A DNA stretch of 64,000 nucleotides from G963668345 sp965206025 (GTDB taxonomy: Bacteria; Acidobacteriota; Terriglobia; Bryobacterales; UBA6623). The notes beneath the pieces were generated by a model, which was not told where the DNA came from, searched no databases, and worked only from the letters and a program-made list of their open reading frames with translations. A program made the position numbers and the translations under genes. The stretch is from positions 310,001-374,000 of the forward strand of contig CBDBIU010000005.1 in assembly GCA_965206025.1 (NCBI GenBank), read 5' to 3'. Numbering within the stretch: position 1 is the stretch's first letter; each line of letters starts with the position of its first letter. Of the stretch, positions 17,375 through 26,034 are shown one piece after another.

Positions 17375-18085
17375 CTACAACTGCTTCAGCCATTCGACGG
17401 CTTGGCGATAGTGGGGGAACTCCCGCTCGCTCTGTTTGAACTGTTTCGTATGAACCGACCGGCGGTGGGAGCGGTACTCGACCGGGTGTCGCAGATGCAG
17501 CATTTCGTGATAGACGAGGTATTCGACCACGAACAGGGGCACGCCTTCACGATCGAGCACCTTGCTGATAATGATGGCGTTGTGGGCGGGATCAAAATGG
17601 CCCAGCATGCGCCGCGAGGCGTGGCGGCTCCAGCCTAACCTGGGCTGTCCCAACAGGCCTTGAAAGAAGCGGCGGTTCAGCTGTTGGAAGATCTCTTCCA
17701 GATCGTAAACGCGCCCTTTCGGCGAGCGGATCTCTTTACGGCCCCGGATCTCCCTTATCAGTAGGGCCTTGCGCCGAAGGTCCGCGCGGTTCACATAGGA
17801 GCGATAACGGCGATCGTAGGCCGCGGGCAGCGGCTTGCGATAGAGCTTCGTCAGCAGAATGTAGGCCAACGCTTCCAGCACGGACGGGGGCGCTCCTTCG
17901 AGTAGATCCGATATTCTTACCTGCACTCGCTTGTGTCCCTCTTCCAAGCGAATCGTGCTGTTAACGTCCACGTAGGGGCGATACTCAAGCAAGAATTCAG
18001 GGGCCGGCGTCCGAGGTTTCAGTTCACGAAATACTCGCTGGAAGGTTTCCGCCGGGGTTTCGAACGGCAGAGAGGCTTGGCGCAC
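17375..18085 (-). CDS. SprT-like zinc metalloprotease
   Basis: A 236-residue protein with a zinc-binding HEMLH at residues 193-197 and a downstream His (VHTKQFKQSEREFP) as likely third ligand, the layout of SprT/Spartan-like and WLM-type domains. The helical N-terminal half (SVLEALAYILLTKLYRK) is typical of the bacterial form. No signal peptide is visible, so it is cytoplasmic. Substrates of bacterial SprT-like proteins are unknown; the eukaryotic relatives remove DNA-protein crosslinks. The gene faces fabH divergently across a 274-bp gap. Confidence 0.82.
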   Translation of the reverse strand: MRQASLPFETPAETFQRVFRELKPRTPAPEFLLEYRPYVDVNSTIRLEEGHKRVQVRISDLLEGAPPSVLEALAYILLTKLYRKPLPAAYDRRYRSYVNRADLRRKALLIREIRGRKEIRSPKGRVYDLEEIFQQLNRRFFQGLLGQPRLGWSRHASRRMLGHFDPAHNAIIISKVLDREGVPLFVVEYLVYHEMLHLRHPVEYRSHRRSVHTKQFKQSEREFPHYRQAVEWLKQL

Positions 18086-18102
18086 GGACTTTCACCTACT
18101 TT

Positions 18103-18146
18103 AACCCGTATTTCCCGCCACGTGGCGAAGGCGGGTGAAAGCTCGG
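18103..18146. repeat. degenerate family C fragment
   Basis: TTAACCCGTATTTCCCGCC followed by ACGTGGCGAAGGCGGG is a decayed version of the family C end. It sits in the 274-bp divergent spacer between the SprT-like gene and fabH. The rest of that spacer shows no clear promoter match apart from a TATGAT near 18276. Confidence 0.4.
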
Positions 18147-18359
18147 ACTGCCCGAGGCAGTTTGCTTTCTGTCAATAGTCAATTCGGCTGCGGTCTCAGC
18201 GGCACGAACCAGCTCCCAGGGGAACGCTTGCGGACTTCCGGCACCCCAGAACAGGTAACGCCACCCGATTCCGCTGTATGATAGACATTTCGCCGCGCGG
18301 ACCAAAGCGACAGGCGGCCGCGGGACGCGAAAGCAACAGCAGTAGCGAAGACGAAGACC

Positions 18360-19388
18360 ATGTCGGGAGCGACGGAATTGGAAACGCGGAAAGTTCGGAG
18401 GGCGAAAATCACCGGTTTGGGCTGCTACGTTCCACCTGGGACGCTGAGCAACGCCGACCTGGAGAAGATGGTCTCGACGACCGACGAGTGGATCCTCACG
18501 CGTACGGGGATCAGCAACCGCCACATTGCCGATGAAAACACGGCCACCTCGGATATCGCCAGTGAAGCCGCCCTGGTGCTACTGGAGCAACGGAACCTCC
18601 GGGGGACCGACATCGAAGCGATCATCGTCTGCACGGTCACGCCGGACATGCTCTTCCCCTCCACGGCTTGTCTGGTGCAGGACCGCATCGGGGCCAAGGG
18701 GGCTTGGGGCTTCGACCTGGTCGCCGCCTGTTCGGGTCTTCTCTACGGCCTGACAACAGCGGCTCAGCTTGTGGCCAGCGGCTCACACGATCGCGTCATG
18801 GTGATCGGCGCCGACACGATGTCGAAGATTATCGACTACCGGGACCGCACCACCTGCGTGCTGTTCGGGGACGGGGCGGGTGCCATGTTGATCGAGCCGA
18901 CCGAAAACAGCCAGGAAGACGCGGGGCTGATCGACTTTCTCCACGAAGTGGATGGTTCGGGGGGCAAGCTGCTGTATATGCCGGCGGGCGGCAGCCGGCA
19001 ACCGCCCTCGCACGAGACCGTGGAAAAGCGGTTGCACTATGTGCACCAGGATGGGCTGCAGGTCTTCAAGTACGCTGTCCGCAAGATGTATGAAGTCTGC
19101 AAGCGATTGATCGAGAGGAACGGACTGACGCCCGAAGATATTGACGTGCTCATCCCGCATCAAGCCAACGCGCGCATCATTGGCGCCGTCGCCCAACGGC
19201 TCGGGATCCCCAGCGAGAAGACGATTATCAACATCGGCCAATACGCCAATACGACCGCCGGCACCATTCCACTGGCCACCCGCGACGCCATCGAGACCGG
19301 CAAACTCAAGCGAGGCGATTTGGCGCTGATGGCGGCGGTCGGCGCGGGGCTGACATCGGGGGCTGCGCTGTGGCGCTGGGCGTACTGA
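18360..19388 (+). CDS. fabH: 3-oxoacyl-ACP synthase III
   Basis: A 342-residue thiolase-fold condensing enzyme that starts fatty-acid synthesis by joining an acyl-CoA primer with malonyl-ACP. The catalytic triad is intact: Cys124 (VAACSGLLYG), His267 (LIPHQAN) and Asn297 (GQYANTTAGT). Length is normal apart from about 14 extra N-terminal residues. With accD downstream it forms a lipid-synthesis neighbourhood, but a family C repeat separates them. Confidence 0.95.
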   Translation: MSGATELETRKVRRAKITGLGCYVPPGTLSNADLEKMVSTTDEWILTRTGISNRHIADENTATSDIASEAALVLLEQRNLRGTDIEAIIVCTVTPDMLFPSTACLVQDRIGAKGAWGFDLVAACSGLLYGLTTAAQLVASGSHDRVMVIGADTMSKIIDYRDRTTCVLFGDGAGAMLIEPTENSQEDAGLIDFLHEVDGSGGKLLYMPAGGSRQPPSHETVEKRLHYVHQDGLQVFKYAVRKMYEVCKRLIERNGLTPEDIDVLIPHQANARIIGAVAQRLGIPSEKTIINIGQYANTTAGTIPLATRDAIETGKLKRGDLALMAAVGAGLTSGAALWRWAY

Positions 19389-19501
19389 AAACCGCAACCA
19401 TCTTCCTTTCCTCGTTAATGCCCACCTACCCGGCAGGGGCCGCGCCTCGTCCCGGCGGCCTTCTCACGCACTGCGACGGTCAGCTGGCGAAAAAGACAGG
19501 T

Positions 19502-19693
19502 TAGCCCGCATTTCTCATCAGCTGAGGGTAGAAGTGCAAGCAAATGCCCGCCGTCAGGGATGTAGGGGCGCGATTCATCGCGCCCGCTTGCCGACATTCC
19601 TGTACGCAGGGAGTGGCACACAAACTGTTGCCGCGAGCCGTGGCCACCGAGCCTTTCGCCTCATCCGCAGCGGCCGTGGTGAGAAAAGCGGGG
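19502..19693. repeat. family C element with REP-like palindrome
   Basis: Starts TTAGCCCGCATTTCTCATC and ends GTGGTGAGAAAAGCGGGG, forming terminal inverted repeats around a 190-bp body. The body contains the palindrome GGGGCGCGATTCATCGCGCC (about 19564-19583). The same body recurs at 27595-27786 and 48281-48479. It sits between fabH and accD. The remaining 200 bases before accD show no gene. Confidence 0.75.
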
Positions 19694-19892
19694 AATCCGT
19701 CCGCGGGACTCCAGAGTTTGCCCCGGACACAGAGGAATCTCTGTTTCACTCGGCCTCCCCGTTTTTCACGCGAACTCCCTAGGAGCGACCGCCAGCCCGG
19801 CGGCGCGGCGCACTCTCAGGCCATAGCCGAAGGGCTGTTTGCTATGATCGTGCCAGGAACCCCAAGCCCTCTAGATCTCAGTCGGTTAGAGC

Positions 19893-20777
19893 ATGAGGGC
19901 GATGTCGGGGGACGAGTGTACCATCATGGCTTCTCCTGGCCAGAACGCGCAACCCGAAGAACAGTCTGAGCAAAAGAAGGTCCGCACCGAAGGTCTGTGG
20001 ATCAAGTGTGACTCCTGCCGGGCGATCATCTGGAAGAAAGACCTGGAAGCCAACCTGATGGTGTGCACGAAGTGTGGCTTCCATTTCAAGATCAGTGCCC
20101 GTTCGCGTTTGGAATGGCTGTTTGACGATGATGGGTGGCGGGAGTTTGACTCCGATTTAAGGACCACGGATGTGCTCGAGTTCGTCGACCAAAAGTCTTA
20201 CCAGGATCGCTTGGAACAAGCTGAGCGAAACACGGGGTTGAAGGACGCCATCATATCGGCCGAGGGAACCCTGGCGGGCTGGCGCGCTGTCGTTTGCGCC
20301 ATGGAATACCGGTTTATCGGCGGCAGCATGGGGGCCGTGGTGGGGGAGAAGATCACCCGGGCCATTGAAAGGTCTTGTTCTCAGAAGATGCCCCTGATTA
20401 TCGTCTCCGCTTCGGGGGGCGCGCGCATGATGGAGGGAGCGGTCAGCTTGATGCAGATGGCGAAGATTTCCTCGGCGCTGTTCAGGCTTGCCGAGGCTCG
20501 GCTTCCTTACATCAGCGTGCTTACCGATCCTACGACCGGCGGCGTCACCGCCAGCTACGCCATGCTGGGCGATTTAAATATCGCCGAACCGGGTGCTCTG
20601 ATCGGTTTCGCGGGGCCGCGGGTGATCGAGCAAACCATCCGCCAGAAGCTACCCAAAGGCTTTCAGCGCGCGGAGTTCCTGCTGGAGCACGGGATGTTGG
20701 ACGCGATCGTCCCGCGACCGCTCATGAAGATTTTCCTCGGCCGGGCGCTGGACTTCCTCTGCGACCCGCCCTCATGA
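19893..20777 (+). CDS. accD: acetyl-CoA carboxylase carboxyltransferase subunit beta
   Basis: A 294-residue AccD. A four-Cys zinc ribbon (CDSC ... CTKC) opens the protein, followed by the crotonase-fold carboxyltransferase core with SASGGARMMEG and the GGVTASYAMLGD and IGFAGPRVIEQT blocks. With AccA it transfers carboxyl from biotin to acetyl-CoA. Three in-frame ATGs (19893, 19902, 19926) are possible, and the shortest gives a more usual N-terminus. The stop overlaps the folC start (ATGA), the common accD-folC arrangement, so the two are translationally coupled. Confidence 0.95.
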   Translation: MRAMSGDECTIMASPGQNAQPEEQSEQKKVRTEGLWIKCDSCRAIIWKKDLEANLMVCTKCGFHFKISARSRLEWLFDDDGWREFDSDLRTTDVLEFVDQKSYQDRLEQAERNTGLKDAIISAEGTLAGWRAVVCAMEYRFIGGSMGAVVGEKITRAIERSCSQKMPLIIVSASGGARMMEGAVSLMQMAKISSALFRLAEARLPYISVLTDPTTGGVTASYAMLGDLNIAEPGALIGFAGPRVIEQTIRQKLPKGFQRAEFLLEHGMLDAIVPRPLMKIFLGRALDFLCDPPS

Positions 20778-22111
20778 GCTACGCCGAGTCCGTCGAATAC
20801 CTGCTCGCGCTGTTCAGCGACGCTCGCGGCCCGCGGCTTGGCCTGGAACGAATCACGCGCTTATTGGAGCAGCTCGGTCAGCCGCAGCGCTGTTGCCGAG
20901 CCGTCCACGTAGCGGGCACGAACGGCAAAGGCTCGACCGCCGCGATGATCGAAGCGGGCTTGCGGGCGGCCGGACGCTCCGCCGGACTGTACACTTCTCC
21001 CCATCTGGCTCGATTCAACGAACGCATCAGAATCGAAGGGCGGGAAATTTCTGACCAAAACTTTGCCGCCGCGGTGGAAGAAGTGCGGCAAGCGAATGAG
21101 CAGCTTGTGGCGCGGGCGGGACGGCGCGTCCACGCCAGCTTCTTTGAGTCGCTCACCGCGACGGCGTTCTGCGCCTTCAGGAGCGCATCCGTCGATTGGG
21201 GCGTCGTCGAGGTCGGCCTGGGAGGACGCCTGGACGCCACGAACGTTCTGCAACCGGAGCTGTGCGTCATCACGCCGATCGACCTTGACCATGAGGGACT
21301 GTTGGGGAAAGCGAGGCCTTCGATCGCCGCCGAGAAGGCCGGCATCCTGAAACGGGGGGCCAAGGTCGTCGTGGCGCCGCAGCACGGGGACGTCGCCGCT
21401 GTCCTCGGGACGCGGGTAAGCGAACTCGGTGTGACGATAATTCGCGTCGGGCATGACTGGCGGGCGGAGAATACGACGGAAGCGGACGGATACTATCGTT
21501 TCGAGGCGCGAGGGCTTCCCGAGGGCAAGACCGTGGAAGTCGATCTGCCGCTGGCCGGCGAGCATCAGGTGGTCAACGCGCTGACGGCCGTGGCGGCCTT
21601 GGATGCTCTCGGCGTCGAAGCGGCTGCCATCTCGCGTGGGATCAAGCAGACGCGGTGGCCGGGGAGACTCGAGGAGGTGGCCGGGGCGCCGCAGGTCCTG
21701 CTGGACTCCGCGCACAACGCGGGCGGCGCGCGAGCGTTGGCGGGGTTCCTCCGGCGGCACAAGCATAGCCGTCCCATTCACCTCATCTATGGAGCCAGCC
21801 GCGACAAGCCGGTGGACGAGGTTGCCGGCATTCTTTTCCCGCTGGCGCATCGGGTAACGCTGACCAGCGCTCGAGTGAAACGGTCGTTGAGCCCGCGAAC
21901 CTTGCTCCGTATCGCCGATCACCACCACGAGCGGATCGATCTGGCGCCGACCGTGGAGGCGGCCCTCTCAGGAGCCCAAGCCAATACCCGCGCGGACGGA
22001 TTGATTGTCGTTGCGGGATCTATTTTTCTTGTAGGCGAGGCGCGGGAGCTGCTGCGACCGGCCGACGAAAATAGGCCGCTGGGCCGCCGGGCAGTGAGTT
22101 TGATTGCGTAG
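20774..22111 (+). CDS. folC: bifunctional folylpolyglutamate / dihydrofolate synthase
   Basis: A 445-residue Mur-ligase-like enzyme that adds glutamate to dihydropteroate and folates. The ATP-binding loop is GTNGKGST, followed by YTSPHLARFNERIRI and the TPIDLDHEGLLG and DSAHNAGG segments, all FolC hallmarks. The ATG at 20774 overlaps the accD stop, and homology begins at once (SYAESVEYLLALF). A longer in-frame extension upstream is antisense-like noise inside accD. Confidence 0.94.
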   Translation: MSYAESVEYLLALFSDARGPRLGLERITRLLEQLGQPQRCCRAVHVAGTNGKGSTAAMIEAGLRAAGRSAGLYTSPHLARFNERIRIEGREISDQNFAAAVEEVRQANEQLVARAGRRVHASFFESLTATAFCAFRSASVDWGVVEVGLGGRLDATNVLQPELCVITPIDLDHEGLLGKARPSIAAEKAGILKRGAKVVVAPQHGDVAAVLGTRVSELGVTIIRVGHDWRAENTTEADGYYRFEARGLPEGKTVEVDLPLAGEHQVVNALTAVAALDALGVEAAAISRGIKQTRWPGRLEEVAGAPQVLLDSAHNAGGARALAGFLRRHKHSRPIHLIYGASRDKPVDEVAGILFPLAHRVTLTSARVKRSLSPRTLLRIADHHHERIDLAPTVEAALSGAQANTRADGLIVVAGSIFLVGEARELLRPADENRPLGRRAVSLIA

Positions 22112-22242
22112 GGGGGAGGGCGGCGGCCCTCGGCAACAGCGTCACTTCCCTGCCCGGGCCGCACCGTCGCGCCGCGCGAATGAGGTTGCACGAGAGGTCA
22201 CACCAGCCGCTAAATCAGTAGCGTCCACGATCCACCTCCACC

Positions 22243-22983
22243 ATGCTGAGCCATCTTCGATCGGTTTTGTGGATGTGCCCGTTGATCGGAATCTCCGTCG
22301 TGGTGATGGGCAGCATTTCGTTGCTCACGTCGCTTTTTGACGCGACGGGCCGGATGCAGCACCGAGTCGCCGTGCTTTGGGGGCGCATCGTACTGCGCAT
22401 CTGCATGGTGCGGGTTGAGGTCTCAGGCGTGGAGAACCTGGAAGCCGACCGTCCCTACGTTTTTTGCTGCAACCACTTCAGCCTGATCGATACGCCGGTC
22501 ATGTTCTCCAGCATGCCCCGCGAGTTTCGCGTGTTGGCTCGGCAAAACCTGTGGAAAATTCCCTTTCTCGGCTGGCATCTCCATCGCGCGGGGCACATTC
22601 CCGTGCACCGAGATAGTCCTCGGGCGGCCGCGCGAAACATTGGCGAAGCAGCAGACAAACTCCGCGAGGGTCACTCGATCCTGATGTTTCCCGAGGGCGG
22701 GCGCACCCGGCAGCCGGTCATGCGCGAGTTCAAACCCGGCGCGGCCTATATCGCCATCAAGGCGCAGGTTCCGATCGTGCCCATGGCTTTGGTCGGAACC
22801 CGCAAGATCTTGGCGCCCGCTTCTTCCCATTTGCATCCCGGTGTCGCGGCGCTGCGGGTCGGCCGGCCGATCCCGACCGCCGGGCTGTCGAACCGGGATG
22901 CCCAGCAGTTGATCGCCGCCGTGCGGGAGGAGGTCGGGAAGCTGGCCCGCTTTTCTCACGACGTGGCGAGACGAAGTGCGTAA
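22243..22983 (+). CDS. plsC: 1-acyl-sn-glycerol-3-phosphate acyltransferase
   Basis: A 246-residue PlsC-type acyltransferase that makes phosphatidic acid at the inner membrane. The HxxxxD motif (CNHFSLIDTP) and the FPEGGRTR motif are both present, and an N-terminal hydrophobic stretch (about 8-30) anchors it. The last 13 residues (ARFSHDVARRSA plus the residue before) are encoded by a family C repeat end, which also provides the stop. The native C-terminus was therefore replaced or extended by the repeat. The catalytic part is unaffected. Confidence 0.92.
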   Translation: MLSHLRSVLWMCPLIGISVVVMGSISLLTSLFDATGRMQHRVAVLWGRIVLRICMVRVEVSGVENLEADRPYVFCCNHFSLIDTPVMFSSMPREFRVLARQNLWKIPFLGWHLHRAGHIPVHRDSPRAAARNIGEAADKLREGHSILMFPEGGRTRQPVMREFKPGAAYIAIKAQVPIVPMALVGTRKILAPASSHLHPGVAALRVGRPIPTAGLSNRDAQQLIAAVREEVGKLARFSHDVARRSA

Positions 22984-23022
22984 GAGGCCCGTCAGTACAA
23001 GGCGAGCCCCGCTCGGCGCCCC
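22945..23022. repeat. partial family C element overlapping the plsC 3' end
   Basis: GGCCCGCTTTTCTCACGACG and then GTCAGTACAAGGCGAGCCC match the left half of the longer copy at 32666-32848. No right end is visible, so it is a truncated copy. It codes the last residues and stop of plsC. Confidence 0.65.
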
Positions 23023-23140
23023 GTTTCTGGAAACCCCAGGCCCGCCCGACAACTTTTGCGTCCGGCTCGGAATCCCAGAGAGCGGTTCAAGCAGCGTCCC
23101 AAAACAATTCGATAGACTGAAAGGTCTCTAGGAATATACC

Positions 23141-24547
23141 GTGACCCAGCCTAGAACTCTTTTCGAAAAAATCTGGGACCGCCACGTGGTGACGCACGAG
23201 CCAAGGTGCCCGGCGGTTCTCTACATCGATCTTCACTTAGTTCACGAGGTCACCTCACCGCAGGCGTTCCAGGGACTTCGGGACCGCGGGGCCAAGGTTC
23301 ATCGGCCCGACCGCACCCTGGCGACGGTGGATCACAGCATCCCGACGACCGACCGCAGCCTGCCGATCATCGACCCCGTCGCCGCCCGGCAGGTCGATCA
23401 GCTGCGTATCAACTGTCGAGACTTCGGAGTCCCGCTCTATGATCTGGGCAGCAAACACCAGGGCATCGTCCACGTAATTGGGCCCGAGCTGGGTTTGACG
23501 CAGCCAGGAATCACGCTTGTCTGCGGCGACAGCCATACGTCGACGCACGGGGCCTTCGCAACTCTGGCCTTCGGCATCGGAACGACCGAGGTCGAACACG
23601 TTCTCGCCACACAATGCCTGTTGCAACACAAGCCGCGGACTTACGAAGTTCGCTTCGAGGGTACGCCGCCGAAAGGGATTGTTGCCAAGGACTTGATTCT
23701 GGCGCTGATCGCGAAGATCGGCATTGGCGGGGGAACCGGCCACGTCTTGGAATATCGCGGCAGCACCATCGGGTCGCTTTCGATGGAAGCCCGCATGACG
23801 ATCTGCAACATGTCCATCGAAGGCGGAGCCAGAGCAGGGATGGTCGCGCCCGATGACACGACGATCGAATACTTGGCCGGACGGCCCCGGGCTCCGCAAG
23901 GCGCCGATTGGGAAAGGGCCGTGGCAGGGTGGCGGCGGCTGCCGACGGACGAGGGAGCCACTTACGATCGCGGCGTGAGTGTCGATGTTTCCCGGCTCGC
24001 TCCCATGATCACTTACGGCACCAACCCCGGCATGGGGATTCCCGTTACTGAACCCGTTCCGGAGCCGTCTTCGATCGCGGATGCCAACCAGAGCGCGGCG
24101 CTGCGCAAGGCTTTGGACTACATGCGGATCGAGCCGGGCCGGCCCCTGCTGGGGCACCCGGTTGACGTAGTTTTCATCGGCAGCTGTACGAACTCGAGGC
24201 TTTCCGATCTGCGGCTGGCGGCAAGCCTGATGAAGGGCCGCAAAGTCAGTCCGAAGGTCCGCGTGCTCGTCGTTCCCGGCTCCGAAGAAGTGAAACGCCA
24301 AGCCGAGGCGGAAAATCTACGCGAAGTCTTCGAAGGAGCCGGGGCGGAATGGCGCGAAGCCGGCTGCAGCATGTGTATCGCCATGAACGGCGACCAGCTC
24401 GAGCCCGGACAGTACTGTGTCAGCACCAGCAACCGCAACTTCGAAGGCCGGCAGGGCAAGGGAGGCAGAACGTTTCTGGCCAGCCCGCTGACGGCCGCGG
24501 CGAGCGCCATCGAGGGCGCGATCACCGACGTTCGAACGATGCTCTAG
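23141..24547 (+). CDS. leuC: 3-isopropylmalate dehydratase large subunit
   Basis: A 468-residue LeuC from GTG, the [4Fe-4S] aconitase-family subunit that isomerises isopropylmalate in leucine synthesis. Cluster cysteines are visible in GSCTNSR and in the CSMC pair, and the VCGDSHTSTHGAFATLAFGIG and TSNRNFEGRQG blocks are typical. The length matches type I bacterial LeuC. leuD follows four bases after the stop, and together they form the holoenzyme. Confidence 0.97.
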   Translation: MTQPRTLFEKIWDRHVVTHEPRCPAVLYIDLHLVHEVTSPQAFQGLRDRGAKVHRPDRTLATVDHSIPTTDRSLPIIDPVAARQVDQLRINCRDFGVPLYDLGSKHQGIVHVIGPELGLTQPGITLVCGDSHTSTHGAFATLAFGIGTTEVEHVLATQCLLQHKPRTYEVRFEGTPPKGIVAKDLILALIAKIGIGGGTGHVLEYRGSTIGSLSMEARMTICNMSIEGGARAGMVAPDDTTIEYLAGRPRAPQGADWERAVAGWRRLPTDEGATYDRGVSVDVSRLAPMITYGTNPGMGIPVTEPVPEPSSIADANQSAALRKALDYMRIEPGRPLLGHPVDVVFIGSCTNSRLSDLRLAASLMKGRKVSPKVRVLVVPGSEEVKRQAEAENLREVFEGAGAEWREAGCSMCIAMNGDQLEPGQYCVSTSNRNFEGRQGKGGRTFLASPLTAAASAIEGAITDVRTML

Positions 24548-24551
24548 GCCC

Positions 24552-25157
24552 ATGGAACCCATCACCACCTTCTCGGGCCGCATGGTGGCCCTACCCGCGC
24601 GGGATATCGATACCGACCAGATCATTCCCGCCCGGTTTCTCAAGACCATCAATAAAGAAGGATTAGGCAAAGATCTGTTCCACGACTGGCGCTACGACTC
24701 GCAGGGAAACCCTAAGTCCGATTTCGTCCTCAATCGGCCGTCGGCGGAAGGAGCGGCCATTCTGCTCGCCGGCGACAATTTCGGTTGTGGCAGCTCGCGA
24801 GAGCACGCCCCGTGGGCGTTGTTGGCCTTCGGGTTCCGCGCGATCGTCAGCACCTCGTTCGGGGACATCTTTCGCAACAACTCTCTGAAGAACGGTCTTC
24901 TGCCGATCATCGTGGACCAGGCGACTCACGCGGAGATGTTCGCTCTTGTTGAAAAAGACCGCTCGACCGAGGCGGAGGTTGATCTTCCGAAGCAGGTCTT
25001 GCGAATCTTGGGCCGTCCCGAGGCGTCCTTCTCGATCGACGAATTCTCCAAGAAGTGCCTGACCGCGGGTCTCGACCAGCTCGGCTACATCCAGCGGCAA
25101 GAAGCCGCCATCGCGGCCTACGAGCAAGCCCTTCCCGGCAATATCCACACGCTGTGA
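24552..25157 (+). CDS. leuD: 3-isopropylmalate dehydratase small subunit
   Basis: A 201-residue LeuD, the swivel-domain partner of LeuC. The DTDQIIPARFLKT opening and GDNFGCGSSREHAPWAL substrate-binding loop are intact. It is cotranscribed with leuC. No other leucine genes are in the window. Confidence 0.96.
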   Translation: MEPITTFSGRMVALPARDIDTDQIIPARFLKTINKEGLGKDLFHDWRYDSQGNPKSDFVLNRPSAEGAAILLAGDNFGCGSSREHAPWALLAFGFRAIVSTSFGDIFRNNSLKNGLLPIIVDQATHAEMFALVEKDRSTEAEVDLPKQVLRILGRPEASFSIDEFSKKCLTAGLDQLGYIQRQEAAIAAYEQALPGNIHTL

Positions 25158-25309
25158 CAGGCGGCGTCGGCGCCGACGGAGCGCCCCTTCATAAACCCGC
25201 TTCGTCGTTCCGGGCGCTCACAGAGTCGGTCCTCTTCCCTACTACGAAATAAGCCTTCGGCGCTTGCCGTTGTCGTTCGCCTCCAGGGTGGCAGAGCCGC
25301 GGCTACTCC
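25158..25309. other. short gene-free gap after leuD
   Basis: Between leuD and the decayed IS fragment. No gene, clear promoter or terminator is seen. Confidence 0.4.
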
Positions 25310-25552
25310 CGCGCCTGCAAGGATGCGCTCGACGCAGCCATGGATCTTCTTGCGCTCGGCGACGGCAACGCTGAGGCTACCCTGGGAAGCCACAGACTCA
25401 CGCATCTCGACCGGCGCGAGACGTTGTGCATGCCGCATGGTGACTCGCAGGCATCCGCGGTGTGCCCTCTCCCGTTGCGGTCGCTTCAGGATCATCTTGT
25501 GTTGGAACCCCCCCCGTTCAGAATCACCTCGCACGGGACAACTCCGCCGGTT
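25310..25552 (-). mobile_element. decayed 5' fragment of the rve-type IS seen at 38.3-39.8 kb
   Basis: Matches the right-end module of the IS at 38316-39803: the first codons of its transposase (GLVER-like, LTHLDRRETLC in other frames), the CCGCAGTGTGCCCTCTCCC-like block and TTCAGGATCATCTTGTGTTG. Many substitutions have broken the frame. The match stops at the same internal point (after the GTCGAGCGCA word) where the other two copies also diverge. It abuts the truncated HD-GYP gene. Confidence 0.7.
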
Positions 25553-25780
25553 AGCGTCGTAGACACATTCGATGCGATTACCTCAGAGCGCCCTTACAGG
25601 GCCGCGCAGTCGTCTGAACTGGCTCTGAGCGAGATTGAAGCCGCCGCGGGAGCACAACTTGATCCCTCGCTCGTTGAAGCTTTCCTGCAGATCGAAGTCG
25701 CCAGACTTTTTAGCCCCGGCTTTCGCAGTCAACCCGACTGGAGCCAGTTGAAAGTTGAGAAGTCCGCGGGAGGCCATTGA
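25553..25780 (+). pseudogene. C-terminal remnant of an HD-GYP-type domain protein
   Basis: An open stretch ending at TGA with VDTFDAITSERPYRAA followed by LDPSLVEAFLQI. This is the conserved tail of HD-GYP cyclic-di-GMP phosphodiesterases (the D-x-F-D-A-L/I-T-S-x-R-P-Y-R region). The HD and GYP motifs, and a start codon of its own, are missing because IS-derived DNA replaces everything upstream. Non-functional remnant. Confidence 0.7.
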
Positions 25781-25808
25781 GGACCTTTTTCGCCAAGCAC
25801 TCCCCCCC

Positions 25809-26027
25809 ATGGGCGCTCGTCTCCCACATTCCGCTCTTGCCCGCCCGGTCCTGTCTTTGACCGTCCCGCCGTTCATCAACGCGTCAGGCCCTGTCTGTGC
25901 GAATGATCGGGCTCTGGAATACCGAGTCAAGGCAGCGTTTCCCGACCTGGAGGCTGCCGAGAGAGCCGGCGTCAAGGTCAATTCTCGCCTCCCCCGCGGC
26001 ACGAGGATTGTCGCGGAGCTTCCTTAG
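25809..26027 (+). pseudogene. internally deleted YfiR-like (DUF4154) gene
   Basis: A 72-residue frame. After a signal-like N-terminus it reads ALEYRVKAAF, the opening of the mature YfiR/DUF4154 domain. It then jumps directly to DLEAAERAGVKVNSRLPRGTRIV, which resembles the end of that domain. About 100 central residues are missing but the frame is preserved. YfiR-like proteins are periplasmic regulators usually encoded just upstream of a CHASE8-type sensor, exactly as here. The recognition rests on two short motifs. Confidence 0.55.
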
Positions 26028-26034
26028 AAACCCG

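Noticed and set aside
20375..20773. Upstream extension of the folC frame, giving a 578-codon reading frame
   Set aside because: It lies inside accD in another frame. FolC homology begins at the ATG overlapping the accD stop.
23255..24301. Long open frame opposite leuC
   Set aside because: leuC is unmistakable on the other strand; this is a GC-rich shadow.
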